NCBI GenBank assembly: GCA_018136815.1
Contig: CM030931.1
Location: 2,657,801 to 2,721,800, forward strand
DNA: 64,000 nucleotides
Direction of reading: 5' to 3'
Origin: Isochrysis galbana
Lineage: Eukaryota; Haptophyta; Isochrysidales; Isochrysidaceae
How positions within the stretch are numbered: position 1 is the first letter of the stretch; each line of letters begins with the position of its first letter. The notes under the pieces were generated by a model that saw nothing but the letters and a program-made list of their open reading frames with translations, did not search any database and was not told where the DNA came from. The position numbers were made by a program, and so were the translations under genes. This document shows positions 20,652-30,874 of the stretch, in pieces.

Positions 20652-23316
20652 TCAAAGGACGCTCACCGTATTGCGATGGAGCGAGGCAATGCCCTCGCGC
20701 TGCAGGATGGCTAAAGCTTCACGCAGCACCGTCATCGAGACCTCGACGCCCGTGTCCTCTTGTGTGCTATGCTGTAGTTCTTGCAGCGAGATCGCTTGCG
20801 CAGACATGGACGCAAAGCGATCCTTCAGCGCCGCGGCCAACTGTTTTGCGTGGCTGCGGTCCGCTGCAGAGCGACCTGTTGTGATGAGGTCCATATCGAT
20901 GGTACCGGTCGTCGGATCCATGGCAGCCGACTGCATGGAGACCTTCATGAGCCTTTCGGCCTCGAGCACGTCTTCTATCTCGACGTGCATTGAGAGTCGC
21001 ATGCGCGCATGCGCCTCGGCGAGCCGGATCAGGCCTTCAAGCTGACGTGGAGTAGCGGAGATGACCTTTCGGTTGTCCGACATATTGCGCATCGAGATGT
21101 AAGAGCGGATGAGCGTATCGGCCGCGTCGTCGGAAATCTTTGGAACGATCTCCCGGCGCGCATACGAGATGTAGTCCATTAATGTGCGCTGGTCGATAGG
21201 CGCAGTAGCAGGCTCGCGGTCGAGACGGTACAGTGAGACGAGGTGTTCTGCAAGCATTTTATCCGTGTTCTCGTTCACCTTGTCCAGCACTAGGTATATG
21301 AGATCGAACCTCGAGAGAAGGGACGGTGGAAGGTTGATGTTGTCGACGACAGATCGTTTGGGGTCATACTTCGAGTTGATCGGGTTGGCAGCAGCAAGGA
21401 CCGACGTACGAGCATTGAGTGAGCAAATTATTCCTGCTTTGGCGACGGAAACGGTCTGTTGCTCCATCGCCTCGTGGAGGATCGAGCGTGCGGCATCGGA
21501 CATCTTATCAAATTCATCAATGCAGCAAACTCCTGCACAAGACAGGGGGAACGCCTATCGGTCGAGTCCGCGACTAGATGACATGCATCAGTGTGACTCG
21601 CGTATGGCAAGACGCCCCCTTCCCACGCAGAGGCCACTGTGCAGCGAGCATCTAAAGCAAGTGCGCACCTTGATCCGAGAGGACGAGAGCGCCTGATTCG
21701 AGTACGAACTGCTTAGTTTCTGGGTCCTTGGTAACATAAGCGGTGAGACCCACAGCGGACGAACCTTTGCCCGAGGTGTAAATGCCGCGCGGCGCCACCT
21801 TATGCACGTATTGCAAGAGCTGCGACTTAGACGTGCCTGGATCGCCGACGAGTAGCACATTGATGTCGCCACGCTTGCGAGACGAGCCGCCGGCAGCCTC
21901 CTTGTCGATTTGCTTATGAGTACCGCCAAAGAGCTGCAATAAGATGCCCTTCTTGATGTCGTCAAGCTCCCAGACAGAAGGGGCAAGGGAATGCGCCAGC
22001 TCCTCATAGATGCCAGGCCGTGCTGCCAACTCTTTTAGCTTCGCAATGCGTTCCTCCGAGACCCGATTGAGCTCGTTATCCTCGTGGTATTCCTCGCGGC
22101 GTTCGCCGCCGGCGGAGGCGACGGTGGGCTCCGCCTCAGCTTGCAGGCGCTTGCCCTTGTCAATCTTGCGAACGTGGACAATGTCGACATATGTCTTGTA
22201 CACCGCGCGCACTGTGCGGTGCCTCGGATTTGAGCGCACTGCGGATGCCCGGTAGACACCAGTGATCTCCACGCGATCACCGGGCTTACAAATATCGACC
22301 ATTCGAGCCCAAGTGCACATTGAGACAGTCTGCGGCGTCTCACCTTCGGGCATGTGTTCGGGCGCCTCCTGCAGCCGGATGATCTGCTTGTCGAGGAAGC
22401 TGGATCGGTTGTGCACAATGCGCATGGAGCCCTTGTCTTGGCACGACGGGTTCAGACACACATCGGGTTCGATGACACGGTGGTGCTCCACGTTCTTGTC
22501 CTGGCAAGAGCCGCAGACCGCGCACTCGAACACGGCCATGTGAAGATTGGGGATGATGTGAGATGTACGGGTGATCATGCCCTTCACTGAAACCAGCTTG
22601 TCAATGTCAGACGGATCAAGGTCACGCAGACGGTTCTCAGTGCAAAGGTTGAACGGGCGCGTTTGGATCTTCGAGGCGTCGCCGCCATTGTTGGGGAAAT
22701 GATGAGCCTTAACTTGCATCAGAGCAGTGTCGAATATTGGAATCGTCTCTTGAGGAAAGGTAACAAGATCGCCGTACATTTCGTCATGGAACGACTTCAC
22801 GTGCTGGCAGTCAATATTGACGAACTCCTCTTGCATCACCAGCGCCTGCTCCAGCAGCTGCAAATAGTATGGGCGATTCTCGAGGTCCTCGCCATCCACG
22901 CGGAACTCATTCAGAAAGTTCTTGCAAAGGCGAATGAACTTGCGCGCGTCAACTGTCGTTCCCCAGATAGTCGCATCGTTGGATCCTTCAGACGAGCCGC
23001 TGTCGTCACCGTCCGAGCTGCCAAAGCCGAGGCTACTGGGCGGATCAGAGCGCCCAAGGCTGTTGGGCGAGATGCGCGAGCGCTGGGAGGCGCGCGGAGT
23101 GCCGAGCAGGCTGAGCGGCGACGCGCCCGAGGCGACGCTTGGGGTGCTCAGTCCGTTGTGCGGCAGAGGCGTCATAGGCGACGAAGCGAGCGGCACCGAG
23201 TGGACTGCCTCGTTGGCGGGCGTGGTTGCGACGTCGGAGGTGTGGTGCGGCGAGCTGTCCGAGGCACTCAGGCTGAGCGGCGAGGGCGACTCGTTGACTC
23301 TGGGAGGGCTGGACAT
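20652..23316 (-). CDS. MCM4: MCM4, DNA replication licensing helicase subunit
   Basis: Two exons, 23316-21669 and 21532-20652, with a 136-bp GT-AG intron between the Walker A and Walker B motifs, give 842 residues. The Ser/Pro-rich tail of ~110 residues (many SP/TP sites) is the expected target of cell-cycle kinases. The OB/zinc region has FECAVCGSC and VCLNPSC. The AAA+ core has Walker A GDPGTSKSQL, Walker B CCIDEFDKM (rebuilt exactly across the splice), sensor region AAANPINSKYDP and arginine finger LLSRFDLIYLV. The MCM4 identity comes from SVKGMITRTSHIIPN and PETKQFVLESGALVLSD. MCM4 is one of six subunits of the MCM2-7 helicase loaded at origins. Length and motif set are normal. The start ATG has A at -3. 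Two E2F-like sites lie ~90-125 bp upstream. Confidence 0.97.
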
Positions 23317-23407
23317 GCTTACTGCAGCTGTGGCCGGCCTGTGCCAGGGGGGTAGGGAGGGGGCGGCGGCGGAGGGGCGAGAGGGATGTGGGCGGGAACA
23401 GGCCTAC

Positions 23408-23440
23408 TTTGGCGCCCTGCCGATCACGCGATTTCGCGCC
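23408..23440. promoter_or_regulatory. Two E2F-like sites upstream of MCM4
   Basis: TTTGGCGCC (23408-23416) and TTTCGCGCC (23432-23440) both fit the E2F/DP consensus TTTSGCGC and lie 92-124 bp upstream of the MCM4 start codon. MCM genes are classic E2F targets in animals and plants, so G1/S regulation is inferred. Confidence 0.6.
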
Positions 23441-24654
23441 AGCGCGCATTTACATTTAGTGCGGGCGTTCTCTCGCCTCTGCCGACGAGGTCCTTTTCAT
23501 GGCGGGAGGGGGTCCTCATGGAATGTGCAAGTCCGCACAACAATAATTACTAGACCCCGACCCCGTCTACTCTGCGAATCTGAAGCCGACAAGTCGACCC
23601 CCCGCCCCCCTCCCCCCATCCCCACTCCCACTCGCGCTCCAAAGCACAAAGCTAGCCCGGTCACTCACTCATTTTAACCACTATTTCCCACCTCCCCTGG
23701 GTGTCCAAGGACTCCGCAGGCCCCCCTCTACCTGCCCCGCCAGCCGCCTCCCCCCTGCTCCGAACGACCCCCTCCCGCCCCACGAGAGGCAATAGCGTCG
23801 GTGAGTGACCCCCCTCCCTTCCTCCCTTCCCCCGCGCGTGGCGGCCACCGTGGCGGGCTATTTTGGGAGATTGAGGCGGGAGCTCACGGGAAGGAAAATC
23901 AGAGTGGTGAATGTAGGGCGCATCACTATTAGAAACGCGGAGCTTCCGCGACGTCCGATCGCCCGCGATCGGCCGAAGAATGGCCTGGAGGTGGTGAGGG
24001 GTGGCCATGCAGAGCCCAGAGCCCAGAGCTCTCGCGAGCAGGGTGGGGGGTCACTAGTAGCTCGCAAGCTGGTTCTTGATTCTTGAGTGTCGCACACACT
24101 CGTACTAATCCATCCTGGCCCCTCGCACCGCAGGAATGCCTCGATTCGATCCGGCCCGACGCCCAGAGCCACGGCCCAATTGACGTCAACAAGCGCTCGC
24201 TCGGACGCCTAAAGGTACAACTCCTCAAGTGACCGTGCGGCGCGGCGGGCCGGTCGCGACCGGGCGGCACGCAAGGTCGCAACTTTGGCCGCCCAAAGCG
24301 CCGTCGCACTGCCGCCGATCCGGATAGCCAGGAACCGGATTGTGAGTTTTCAAACGATGGCATGGGGTGTGAGTCGTGCGACGAGGCGTGAATTTGTGTT
24401 TCACGTGCTATGTGTCCCTAGTGTCCCCTGTTTCCCGACCTGGCTGTCTGACAGTGGGAGTGGGTTCTAAGGCATGCAATATGAGTTTTATGAACGTCTA
24501 GTGTTGGTCACATGGCTTACCTGCCGTCTGGATGGTCGCAGGGGACCACGTGTGTGTTTCAACATGTGAAGTGTCAAGTTGACTCAAGTAACCTCCAGAC
24601 CTCCAGGTGACAACGAAAGGTGCTTGCAGGGATGGGGATAATTGAACGCTTTTG
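23441..24654. other. Intergenic with weak coding-like pieces
   Basis: The plus strand holds a 94-codon frame at 23805-24086 (segment VAGYFGRLRRELTGRKIRVV). Further on, after a CCGCAG acceptor-like site near 24130, there is a short open piece reading ECLDSIRPDAQSHG, VNKRSLGRLKVQLLK and stop. These could be exons of a small gene divergent from MCM4, but no splice pair joins them in a clear frame and no family is recognised. Confidence 0.3.
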
Positions 24655-24900
24655 GTCTTGGCTCCCTTGTTTCTCTCTCTCTCCCTTGCTCCCTCTCCCC
24701 CTCGCTCTTCCTCTCCCTCTCTCTTGCTCCCTCTTGCCTCTTGCTCCCTTCTCTCTCTACCTCTACTCCCTCTCCCTCCCTCTCGCTCTGTGCCCCCCGC
24801 CCTTCCCTCCCTCCCTCCCTCTCACTCTCCCCTTCATCACCCTTCTCTCTCTGCCCCCCCCGCCCTCTCTCCCCTCCCCCCTCCCTTTCTCTCCAAGCAC
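24655..24900. repeat. Polypyrimidine (CT-rich) tract
   Basis: About 245 bp of CTCCCT/CTCTCC units on the plus strand. Similar tracts occur at 43975-44420 and 59160-59530. Frames inside are Ser/Leu/Pro-only artefacts. Confidence 0.9.
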
Positions 24901-24963
24901 GCGTAAGTGCGCGCGCATATGTTCATGCTCAGCGCGCGGTGCATGAGTGCTCGCGTTGCCATT

Positions 24964-25050
24964 CAAAAACGGAGACAAAAACGGAAGGGGTTGCAAAAAC
25001 GGCAAAAACGGTCTGTTTTTGGCCTTCATAGAAAAACGGTAAAAACGTAT
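24964..25050 (+). repeat. AAAAACGG clustered motif
   Basis: The octamer AAAAACGG or close variants occur about six times in 85 bp, at irregular spacing, with one inverted T-run copy. Either a decayed microsatellite or a clustered binding site. Confidence 0.6.
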
Positions 25051-26212
25051 TTCCCATCTAGGATCGTTACTGGTTTCTTTGTGGGGTGGGAGCTGTTGCC
25101 GTCGATGGTACATTCGACATTCCTCAGTACTAAGCATCTAGAGTACTCCCACAACAAAAAAACAAAAAAACTCTTGACGCCAGTACGGTAGAGCTCTAGA
25201 GTAGAGGCTGGCGCTTCGTGGACAAGCGCGCTTCGTGGACAAGACACCCCCTTCCCCCAGCCTCCCATGGCCCACAGACAGCCTCCCAGCTAGCCCTAAG
25301 GTGACTGGGCCCAGCACACTATCCAGGCCCGCGATTTGCTCACCGATGAGCGCGCGCGAATCGTCGCGGACGCCACGAAAGCAGCCGCTTACGTGCGCGA
25401 GAAAGCAGATCCGCAGACCGCAGACCTTTCCCACCATCCCCCATGCCACAAAGGGTAAGGTGAAGTGGGAGCTGTTGAAGATGGGAGCCTTTGATGATGC
25501 CAAGCACCGGGAATCCACCTCACGAACGCAGAGCGCGGCGAGCTGGCGACCTAGCTAGCCAGCTAGCCTGGCCCATTGAGTTGTGCACTGTATGCGGCAT
25601 GTTTGTGTTTTGAGAAGCAGAGAGTACAGGGCAGGCACAGCTCGAGGAACAGGCGAGGCAGCGGGGAGCAAACAGGTGGCCGACGGCGAGGCGCAAATGA
25701 CGGCACGGCTTGCCGCCCATTTGGCATGCGACACGATGTGCGATGTGTGTAAGTGTGTAAGTAACTGTGGACTGTGGCTCTGGTCCGTGCCCGTGGAGAG
25801 AAGGCTTTCATGCAATGTTGTGCTGGTTGTGAGAATTGTGGAAAATTGAGGAGAGGAATGTCTAAGAAGAGAGTGAGTGTGTGCAGCCGCAAAGGTCTAC
25901 AGGTTCCGCCGATCGTGTATTGTGTGCGCCTGAAGTTCTAGTACTTGCTTTTGTTGCCCCCCAACCCCTGCGTGCCTGTCCATGAAGCTCCTGTTTCCGC
26001 GCGTGTGCGCACCTAAAATGTCACTGTGAGTCACCATCTAACCCATTTCGAATAAGAAGCACATGTCGGCGACGGGAATCACATGGGGCAACTTCCATCC
26101 AGTGGGAACGGGTTCCAAATGTTTTAGGATCGAATTTTATTTTAACCCATCGAAAAGCGTCTTGTCCAAGAAGCGCCAGCCTCTAGAGGAAAAGGGCGGC
26201 CGCGGCTGTGCG
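25051..26212. other. Intergenic; short coding-like piece at 25301-25459
   Basis: A 17-bp phrase GCGCTTCGTGGACAAG is tandemly duplicated at 25210-25243. The frame 25301-25459 reads as a helical Ala/Arg/Asp-rich peptide (ARDLLTDERARIVADATKAA, then YVREKADPQTADL) ending near a GTAAGG donor-like site, and may be an exon of an unrecognised gene. The remainder shows no feature. Confidence 0.3.
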
Positions 26213-27928
26213 ATGGCCGACTTCGCAGTGGGCACGGCAAAGCCCTTCTGCTTCACTGCTCCACGCGAGCGGCTCGCGCTGCTCAACATCGACTGGCAGC
26301 GCGACTTCCTCGAGCCGGGCGGCTTCGGCGACTCGCTCGGCAACCAGGTCTCGCTGCTGCAGGCGGCGCTCGGCCCTGCAGCCGCGCTGCTGCAAGCCGC
26401 ACGCGAGGCCGGCATGCCAGTCTTCCACACACTCGAGGCGCACAAGCCTGACCTGAGCGACCTGCCGCCCGCCAAGAAGAGGCGGTGCTCCGCGATTGGC
26501 GAGGTGCTCGACGAGAAGCGTGGCCGTGTCCTCATAGAGGGCGAGCCAGGCAATGCGATCGTCAAGCAGATGGCGCCTGTTGAGGGCGAGGTCGTCATCC
26601 ACAAACCTGGTAAGGGCGCCTTCTGGAACACCGTCCTGGAGGCCGAGTTGAAGCGGCTGGGCATCACGCATCTACTTGTGACGGGCGTCACGACAGAGGT
26701 TTGCGTGCAGACTACCATCCGTGAAGCAAACGATCGTGGGTATGACTGCCTCCTGGTGACGGACGCCACGGAGTCGTATTTCCCAGAGTTCAAGGAAGCA
26801 ACCATGAAAATGATTGTTGCGCAGGGCGGTATCGCGGGATGGACGGCATCGACAGCTGAGGTCATTCCGGCGATCCAGGCAGTAGCCCCTATTTTGAGTA
26901 AACCTCCGAACAGCCATGGTCCTACCCAATTGATGAGGAAAGCTTTTTGCAGTTTCCGAACTACGCTTCTCGCAGTGTCCGGAACGCTTCAATGCGGATT
27001 CGAGCTCAGGCGCAACCTGGACCACCCTGAAATGCAGGCCATCTTCCTTGGTTCTGCAGTAGTGCGTGGTGTCAAGGCCTATCTCGACATCAAAGAGCCT
27101 GGGAGCCGCGAGTATGTCGCAGCTCCGGGCTTCGCGCGTGTCAATCCGGCAAATGTTATCACTGGTGAACGTTGCGACGCCAACTTGTACGCGGTGTATC
27201 TCGTGCACGAGGCTGTCGTGACGAGGGCGCTCATAGGTGAGTTTTATACTCAGGCGATAAGCAACATTCATCGTGGCATGTCAGGCTTCATGTGCCATTC
27301 CCCCACAAGATTTCGGACCAATGCTTTTGCACAACTTGGATGCTCCGGCATACCCCCCAAACATGTATCACCATTCCCTTCACTGGTAGGAGAGCCACGA
27401 TATTTGGCCATCGCGCCCGATGCAGTCCGTGTTGATCTGACTGCGGCAGCTACATCCGCTGCGGTGAGAAAATTTTTAATCGCAGCTGCTTCGGGACTAC
27501 CTGGGGCGTCTCAACACGTTGGCGAGCTAACAGAGGCATCAATATTGACCGTAGTGTCAACCTATCATGCTCCAACATTTGTGCCACTCGACCCCATGGA
27601 AGACCAGCCAGCAGGCGTTGACTACAGGCTGACGTCATTTCCGGAAGGTCTTGCTGCTTTTGCCAATCTGCCGGTTAGTCAAGTCAGAGTGCCTGGTGCA
27701 CTCGATTCCGCCTTGCGCAAAGCCGAGTCGCAATTTGGGAGAGACATTCCTACAGCGACGCGCTCATGCCTCGCTACGGGCCCAACAGAGCAGGTGCCAA
27801 GCACCGAGCCTTGGCGCCCGCGACTTGCCGCCCTCTACAGTGCTGATGAGCTTCGAATGCTTGCCGTCGCTGCGGGGTTCTCATCTGGTGAACACGGCAC
27901 CGAGCTTGCAAAGCTAGTACAGGATTGA
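26213..27928 (+). CDS. Isochorismatase-like hydrolase with an unrecognised C-terminal half
   Basis: An intronless 571-residue frame from the ATG at 26213 (open upstream to an ATG at 26063, but without similarity). Residues ~9-220 are almost identical to the hydrolase domain of the 494-2900 gene, at DNA level too (about 95% by eye over ~650 bp), with the triad at D27, K131 and C164. Similarity stops near residue 222, where the first gene has its linker and DUF1116. The C-terminal ~345 residues (segments AIFLGSAVVRGVKAYLD, REYVAAPGFARVNPANVITG, ANLYAVYLVHEAVV, VDYRLTSFPEGLAAF, LYSADELRMLAVAAGF) are free of stops and globular in composition, but I cannot place them in a family. Neither the YlbF/AllH nor the FdrA signature is seen. 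A partner step in the same nitrogen pathway is possible but only inferred. The next downstream feature is MHR copy A, 261 bp after the stop. Confidence 0.82.
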   Translation: MADFAVGTAKPFCFTAPRERLALLNIDWQRDFLEPGGFGDSLGNQVSLLQAALGPAAALLQAAREAGMPVFHTLEAHKPDLSDLPPAKKRRCSAIGEVLDEKRGRVLIEGEPGNAIVKQMAPVEGEVVIHKPGKGAFWNTVLEAELKRLGITHLLVTGVTTEVCVQTTIREANDRGYDCLLVTDATESYFPEFKEATMKMIVAQGGIAGWTASTAEVIPAIQAVAPILSKPPNSHGPTQLMRKAFCSFRTTLLAVSGTLQCGFELRRNLDHPEMQAIFLGSAVVRGVKAYLDIKEPGSREYVAAPGFARVNPANVITGERCDANLYAVYLVHEAVVTRALIGEFYTQAISNIHRGMSGFMCHSPTRFRTNAFAQLGCSGIPPKHVSPFPSLVGEPRYLAIAPDAVRVDLTAAATSAAVRKFLIAAASGLPGASQHVGELTEASILTVVSTYHAPTFVPLDPMEDQPAGVDYRLTSFPEGLAAFANLPVSQVRVPGALDSALRKAESQFGRDIPTATRSCLATGPTEQVPSTEPWRPRLAALYSADELRMLAVAAGFSSGEHGTELAKLVQD

Positions 27929-28188
27929 TGCCGGTGCGATTCAATCCACATGTTGAGCTTGAGGCCGTGATGCAGTGCTTGTGCTTTCTTTCGTCGTTCA
28001 GACGTTCAGAGTTGGACTGGACTGTGGAGTGCGTGTGAGAGGAGTGAAACGGTGGAATGCTACGACAGCATGTGTCGGGAGAGCTGCAGTGTGGCCCACG
28101 CCCACAGCCTTGAGTCCCCTAAATTGTGCACCCAAAGCTTTGAGCGCAAATGCAATTGCTGCATTGCGTAGCATGACAGCTACCGCGC

Positions 28189-28570
28189 AACTAAGTTTAT
28201 ACTTAGTTCAGCATGGGGGGCGCCTTGCGCCCCCCCTCTCAGACTTTCCTCCGGGGGGGCTGTCGGTCATCCCCACGCTCTGCCATTTGCGGCATGAGCT
28301 GGGCACTCATATCAACACCACCCAAATCCCCGGTGGTGGCCAGTGGGCGCGGGTCGCGAGCCCCGCCGTACTCCCACGCCCGCGTTGGCGTTGGGCATGC
28401 CCTCGAGCTGACTCACCCCCCATTCCTGGTCGCCAGGCATACAGGGACCATTGGGCTGCACCCATGGCCGGTGAAGCGAGCGTGGGAGAGGCAGGGGGGG
28501 CAAAGGGCTGAGCCCTAGCCTCCACCGCCCCCTGAGCTGCTTGGCTAACGGAAAACGCCCGGTGTGAACG
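28189..28570 (+). repeat. MHR multi-hairpin repeat, copy A
   Basis: Hairpin P1: AACTAAGT / ACTTAGTT around a TTAT loop (28189-28208), perfect 8 bp. P2: GGGGGGCGC / GCGCCCCCC around CTT (28215-28235), perfect 9 bp. P3: GCTC-TGCC / GGCA-T-GAGC (28277-28299). Further on, CCTGG-TCG-CCAGG (near 28425-28437) and GGGCTGAGCCC (28505-28515) are also self-complementary. Shared family blocks include CTCGAGCTGACTC and GAGAGGCAGGGG. The element starts 261 bp after the stop codon of the plus-strand hydrolase gene, in the same sense. Confidence 0.8.
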
Positions 28571-28877
28571 CAAAGCGAAGGCCTCCTGATATCAACACGA
28601 ACACCACCCATTACCATTAGGTACTACTAGATCGAAGAGGTCTAGATAGATACCAGAGGGGGCACCGTCTGCGACTCATGCACGAATGCACACATCCTTG
28701 GCCTTGGCATGTGCGAACATGACATAAAATGAATTCAAGGGGTAGACGGCATAAAGTACAAAGTCGTTGTTTTGAGTTTTGAGTGAGGGGAGGGGAAGGC
28801 CTTAAGCATCCCACCGCCGTAACACTCCCCAAGTGCTATCTTGCGTTAATCTTATGGCCCTGTGAGCATTACATGTT
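28571..28877. other. Intergenic, no gene seen
   Basis: The 3' flank of the ubiquitin-like/BAG gene on the minus strand. No repeat or RNA gene recognised. Confidence 0.5.
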
Positions 28878-29774
28878 TCATGTTCCCTTGAGCTGATCTC
28901 TCATCGCCTTCAGTCGTCGACTGAGCCCCTCGATCTCATTTAAAGACGTTAATCGCTCATTTGATGAGGCGACCTTCGCATTTTCAATATCCAATTGTGT
29001 CGCACGCACTTCCGCTTCCAGTGCACCGATAGCGGCTAGTATGACGGCTGTGTCATCAAGGCGAGACCTTTTCCGAACCTCCATCTCAGTGATGCGCCTT
29101 GTCAAGTCCGCAAGCAACGCACTGCATGAACACAGAGTAGCTGTTCCTTCAATGAGCTGATGCTGCCCTTCTCGAAAGAGAAGCATCAATCGACCTCCCT
29201 GACTAAGGTTCAAACTTGCGATGGATTGATCATCCCTCGCTTCTTTCCCCTTGACAAGTAACCTTTGCTGTCGTTGTGATGCTCCGCACGCCGGCGCCAA
29301 CAAGATCTTGATCTGGGCAATAGTGGCCTCCTCATGACAAAATACATGGAAGTGCTGCCGGCCATGCCCGACAGTCAACTTGCAGGGGCCATCACCCAGA
29401 GCAATCGGCTCTACGTGGGGAGCAGTTGTCCGCTTTGCACCTGAGCCCGGTCCTTCCACATCAGCTGGCTGGCTGGCTGTTGAAGACGCCTGCTGAACAG
29501 CGGTCTTTGTACTGTTTTGGCATGAAATTCTTGACGAGCCGGTGTTTGCCGTATTGTAGCCAGCCTGGTTCCGCAGAACCATCACCTTGAAGGCGCCCAA
29601 GGTCCCTATGGTCTGCTGATCGAACGCCTCCTTGCCTTTGACAAGCCATTTCTGCTGCTCTGCAGGTACATTGCACAGAACCTCCAGTCTCTGCTTGACT
29701 GCGCGCACGCCTTCCTCCTCGCTCGCCTCGAGCTCGTACTTCTTTCCAAGGATAGACAACCTGAGCTGAGGCAT
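28878..29774 (-). CDS. Tandem ubiquitin-like domain protein with BAG-like C terminus
   Basis: An intronless frame of 298 residues. Residues 3-70 (LRLSILGKKYELEASEEEG, VKQRLEVLCNVPAEQQKWLV, KGKEAFDQQTIGTLG) and ~128-202 (CKLTVGHGRQHFHVFCHEEA, TIAQIKILLAPACGASQRQQ, LLVKGKEARDDQSIASLNLS) are two ubiquitin-like folds joined by a Ser/Thr linker. Each has the ...QQ..LVKGKEA... core typical of BAG-type ubiquitin-like domains. Residues ~212-298 form a Leu/Glu/Arg helical bundle (LLADLTRRITEMEV, LEAEVRATQLDIENAKV, LSRRLKAMRDQLKGT) that fits a BAG domain. BAG proteins are Hsp70 nucleotide-exchange co-chaperones that link to the proteasome through the ubiquitin-like part. Two ubiquitin-like domains, instead of one, is uncommon. 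The BAG assignment is moderate; the ubiquitin-like domains are clear. Confidence 0.8.
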   Translation of the reverse strand: MPQLRLSILGKKYELEASEEEGVRAVKQRLEVLCNVPAEQQKWLVKGKEAFDQQTIGTLGAFKVMVLRNQAGYNTANTGSSRISCQNSTKTAVQQASSTASQPADVEGPGSGAKRTTAPHVEPIALGDGPCKLTVGHGRQHFHVFCHEEATIAQIKILLAPACGASQRQQRLLVKGKEARDDQSIASLNLSQGGRLMLLFREGQHQLIEGTATLCSCSALLADLTRRITEMEVRKRSRLDDTAVILAAIGALEAEVRATQLDIENAKVASSNERLTSLNEIEGLSRRLKAMRDQLKGT

Positions 29775-30181
29775 GTGCGCCCGACTGGCTCTAGGAGGGG
29801 CGTGACGATCTTTCTTTTCCTGTTGCTTGGCCGGGGACGAGGCTGCCCAAATGAAGCTCCGTCCACTGGCTGCTCCAATGAGGTACCTGGAGAGCGAGCC
29901 GCGACTGGCGCGATTCTCTTACCAGTTAACCCTAGTAGTGCCGTAGTCCACGTGGTGGACGATGAGTGCCTTTCAAGTACATATGCCTATATTTGGAGCC
30001 CCTGGGGCCCTAGGAGGGCCCCCAGGGGCCTTCGGATCCGACACGGGACCCCTCCTAGGCCTGGGTAGATCTCCCTTTCATAAATTCGTCAATGCTGCTT
30101 GATTTTAGAAGCGCGGGAGACCGTTGCCACGAAAGGTTGGCGCGAGCCCATTTCCCTCCTCTCCCCCGCTCCCCCGCCCTT
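29775..30181. other. Intergenic with a CCTAGGAGGG inverted repeat
   Basis: CCTAGGAGGG near 30009 and its reverse complement near 30050 form a 10-bp inverted repeat with a ~28-nt loop. Otherwise promoter-side flank of the ubiquitin-like gene. No coding feature. Confidence 0.5.
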
Positions 30182-30366
30182 TAAGTCGTGTTCCGTCAAA
30201 AGAGGGCCAGATGATTTTTTTTGTCCTCAATATATTCCTGTTTTCTTTTTAGTACAAAACAAAGCCAATCACGCTTGCCCCCCCCCCCCGCGCTCCTCTC
30301 AACACCGCAGTGACTCCCAGCTACGCGTGTTGAGTTTTCATCTTCTTCGTCTTTTTCTCACACCCC

Positions 30367-30738
30367 TCACCCCTCTTCCTCGATGGCGACGATGTCGTTC
30401 GGCTGATCTTGGATGGCGAGGTCTGTGATGCGTGAGAGGACGCTTGGTCGGTCCTCCATGTAGAGCTTGCCAGCTGTTCGGCGCACTTGCGCCATGGGAT
30501 TCGTTTCAGCGTACGCGACCGCCATGATGTATTCCATGCAGAGGTACGCGAGGGCGGCCTGCTCTCCAATGTATCTGGTCTTTGGGACTGGGATCTTGTC
30601 GTACTCGTCGGAGTAGTCGCCGACGAGCATGAGGGTTGCCTTGCACCAACGGCCCATGTATGGCTCGATGAGTGCCCACATCGACGGGTAGCGTTCCTTG
30701 GCCAGATCCACGCGGAAGTCTCCACATCCACGGCCCAT
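30367..30738 (-). CDS. Unrecognised protein of foldback element, left arm copy
   Basis: About 123 residues from MGRGCGDFRVDLAKERYPSM to IVAIEEEG. It is almost identical to the plus-strand copy at 30875-31288 (one Gly lost near the start, one Gln-to-Glu change near the end), but it stops earlier because of a 7-bp difference. Segments: ALIEPYMGRWCKATLMLVGD, YSDEYDKIPVPKTRYIGEQA, YLCMEYIMAVAYAE. Family not recognised; it could be an exon of a transposon protein. Confidence 0.45.
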   Translation of the reverse strand: MGRGCGDFRVDLAKERYPSMWALIEPYMGRWCKATLMLVGDYSDEYDKIPVPKTRYIGEQAALAYLCMEYIMAVAYAETNPMAQVRRTAGKLYMEDRPSVLSRITDLAIQDQPNDIVAIEEEG

Positions 30739-30874
30739 GCCAGAGGCTGTGACGAGCAGCATCGCCAGGATGGCGCCGCCGCGGTGCTTGAGGGGGCGCG
30801 GGCCACAACGCGCGCCGCTGGTTGAGGATTAGCGCGGCGCCGCTTGAACATGCGACAGAGACTTTCCTTGATGC

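Noticed and set aside
22663-23677. Plus-strand frames opposite MCM4 exon 1
   Set aside because: Antisense shadows of MCM4; no domain, and MCM4 is unambiguous.
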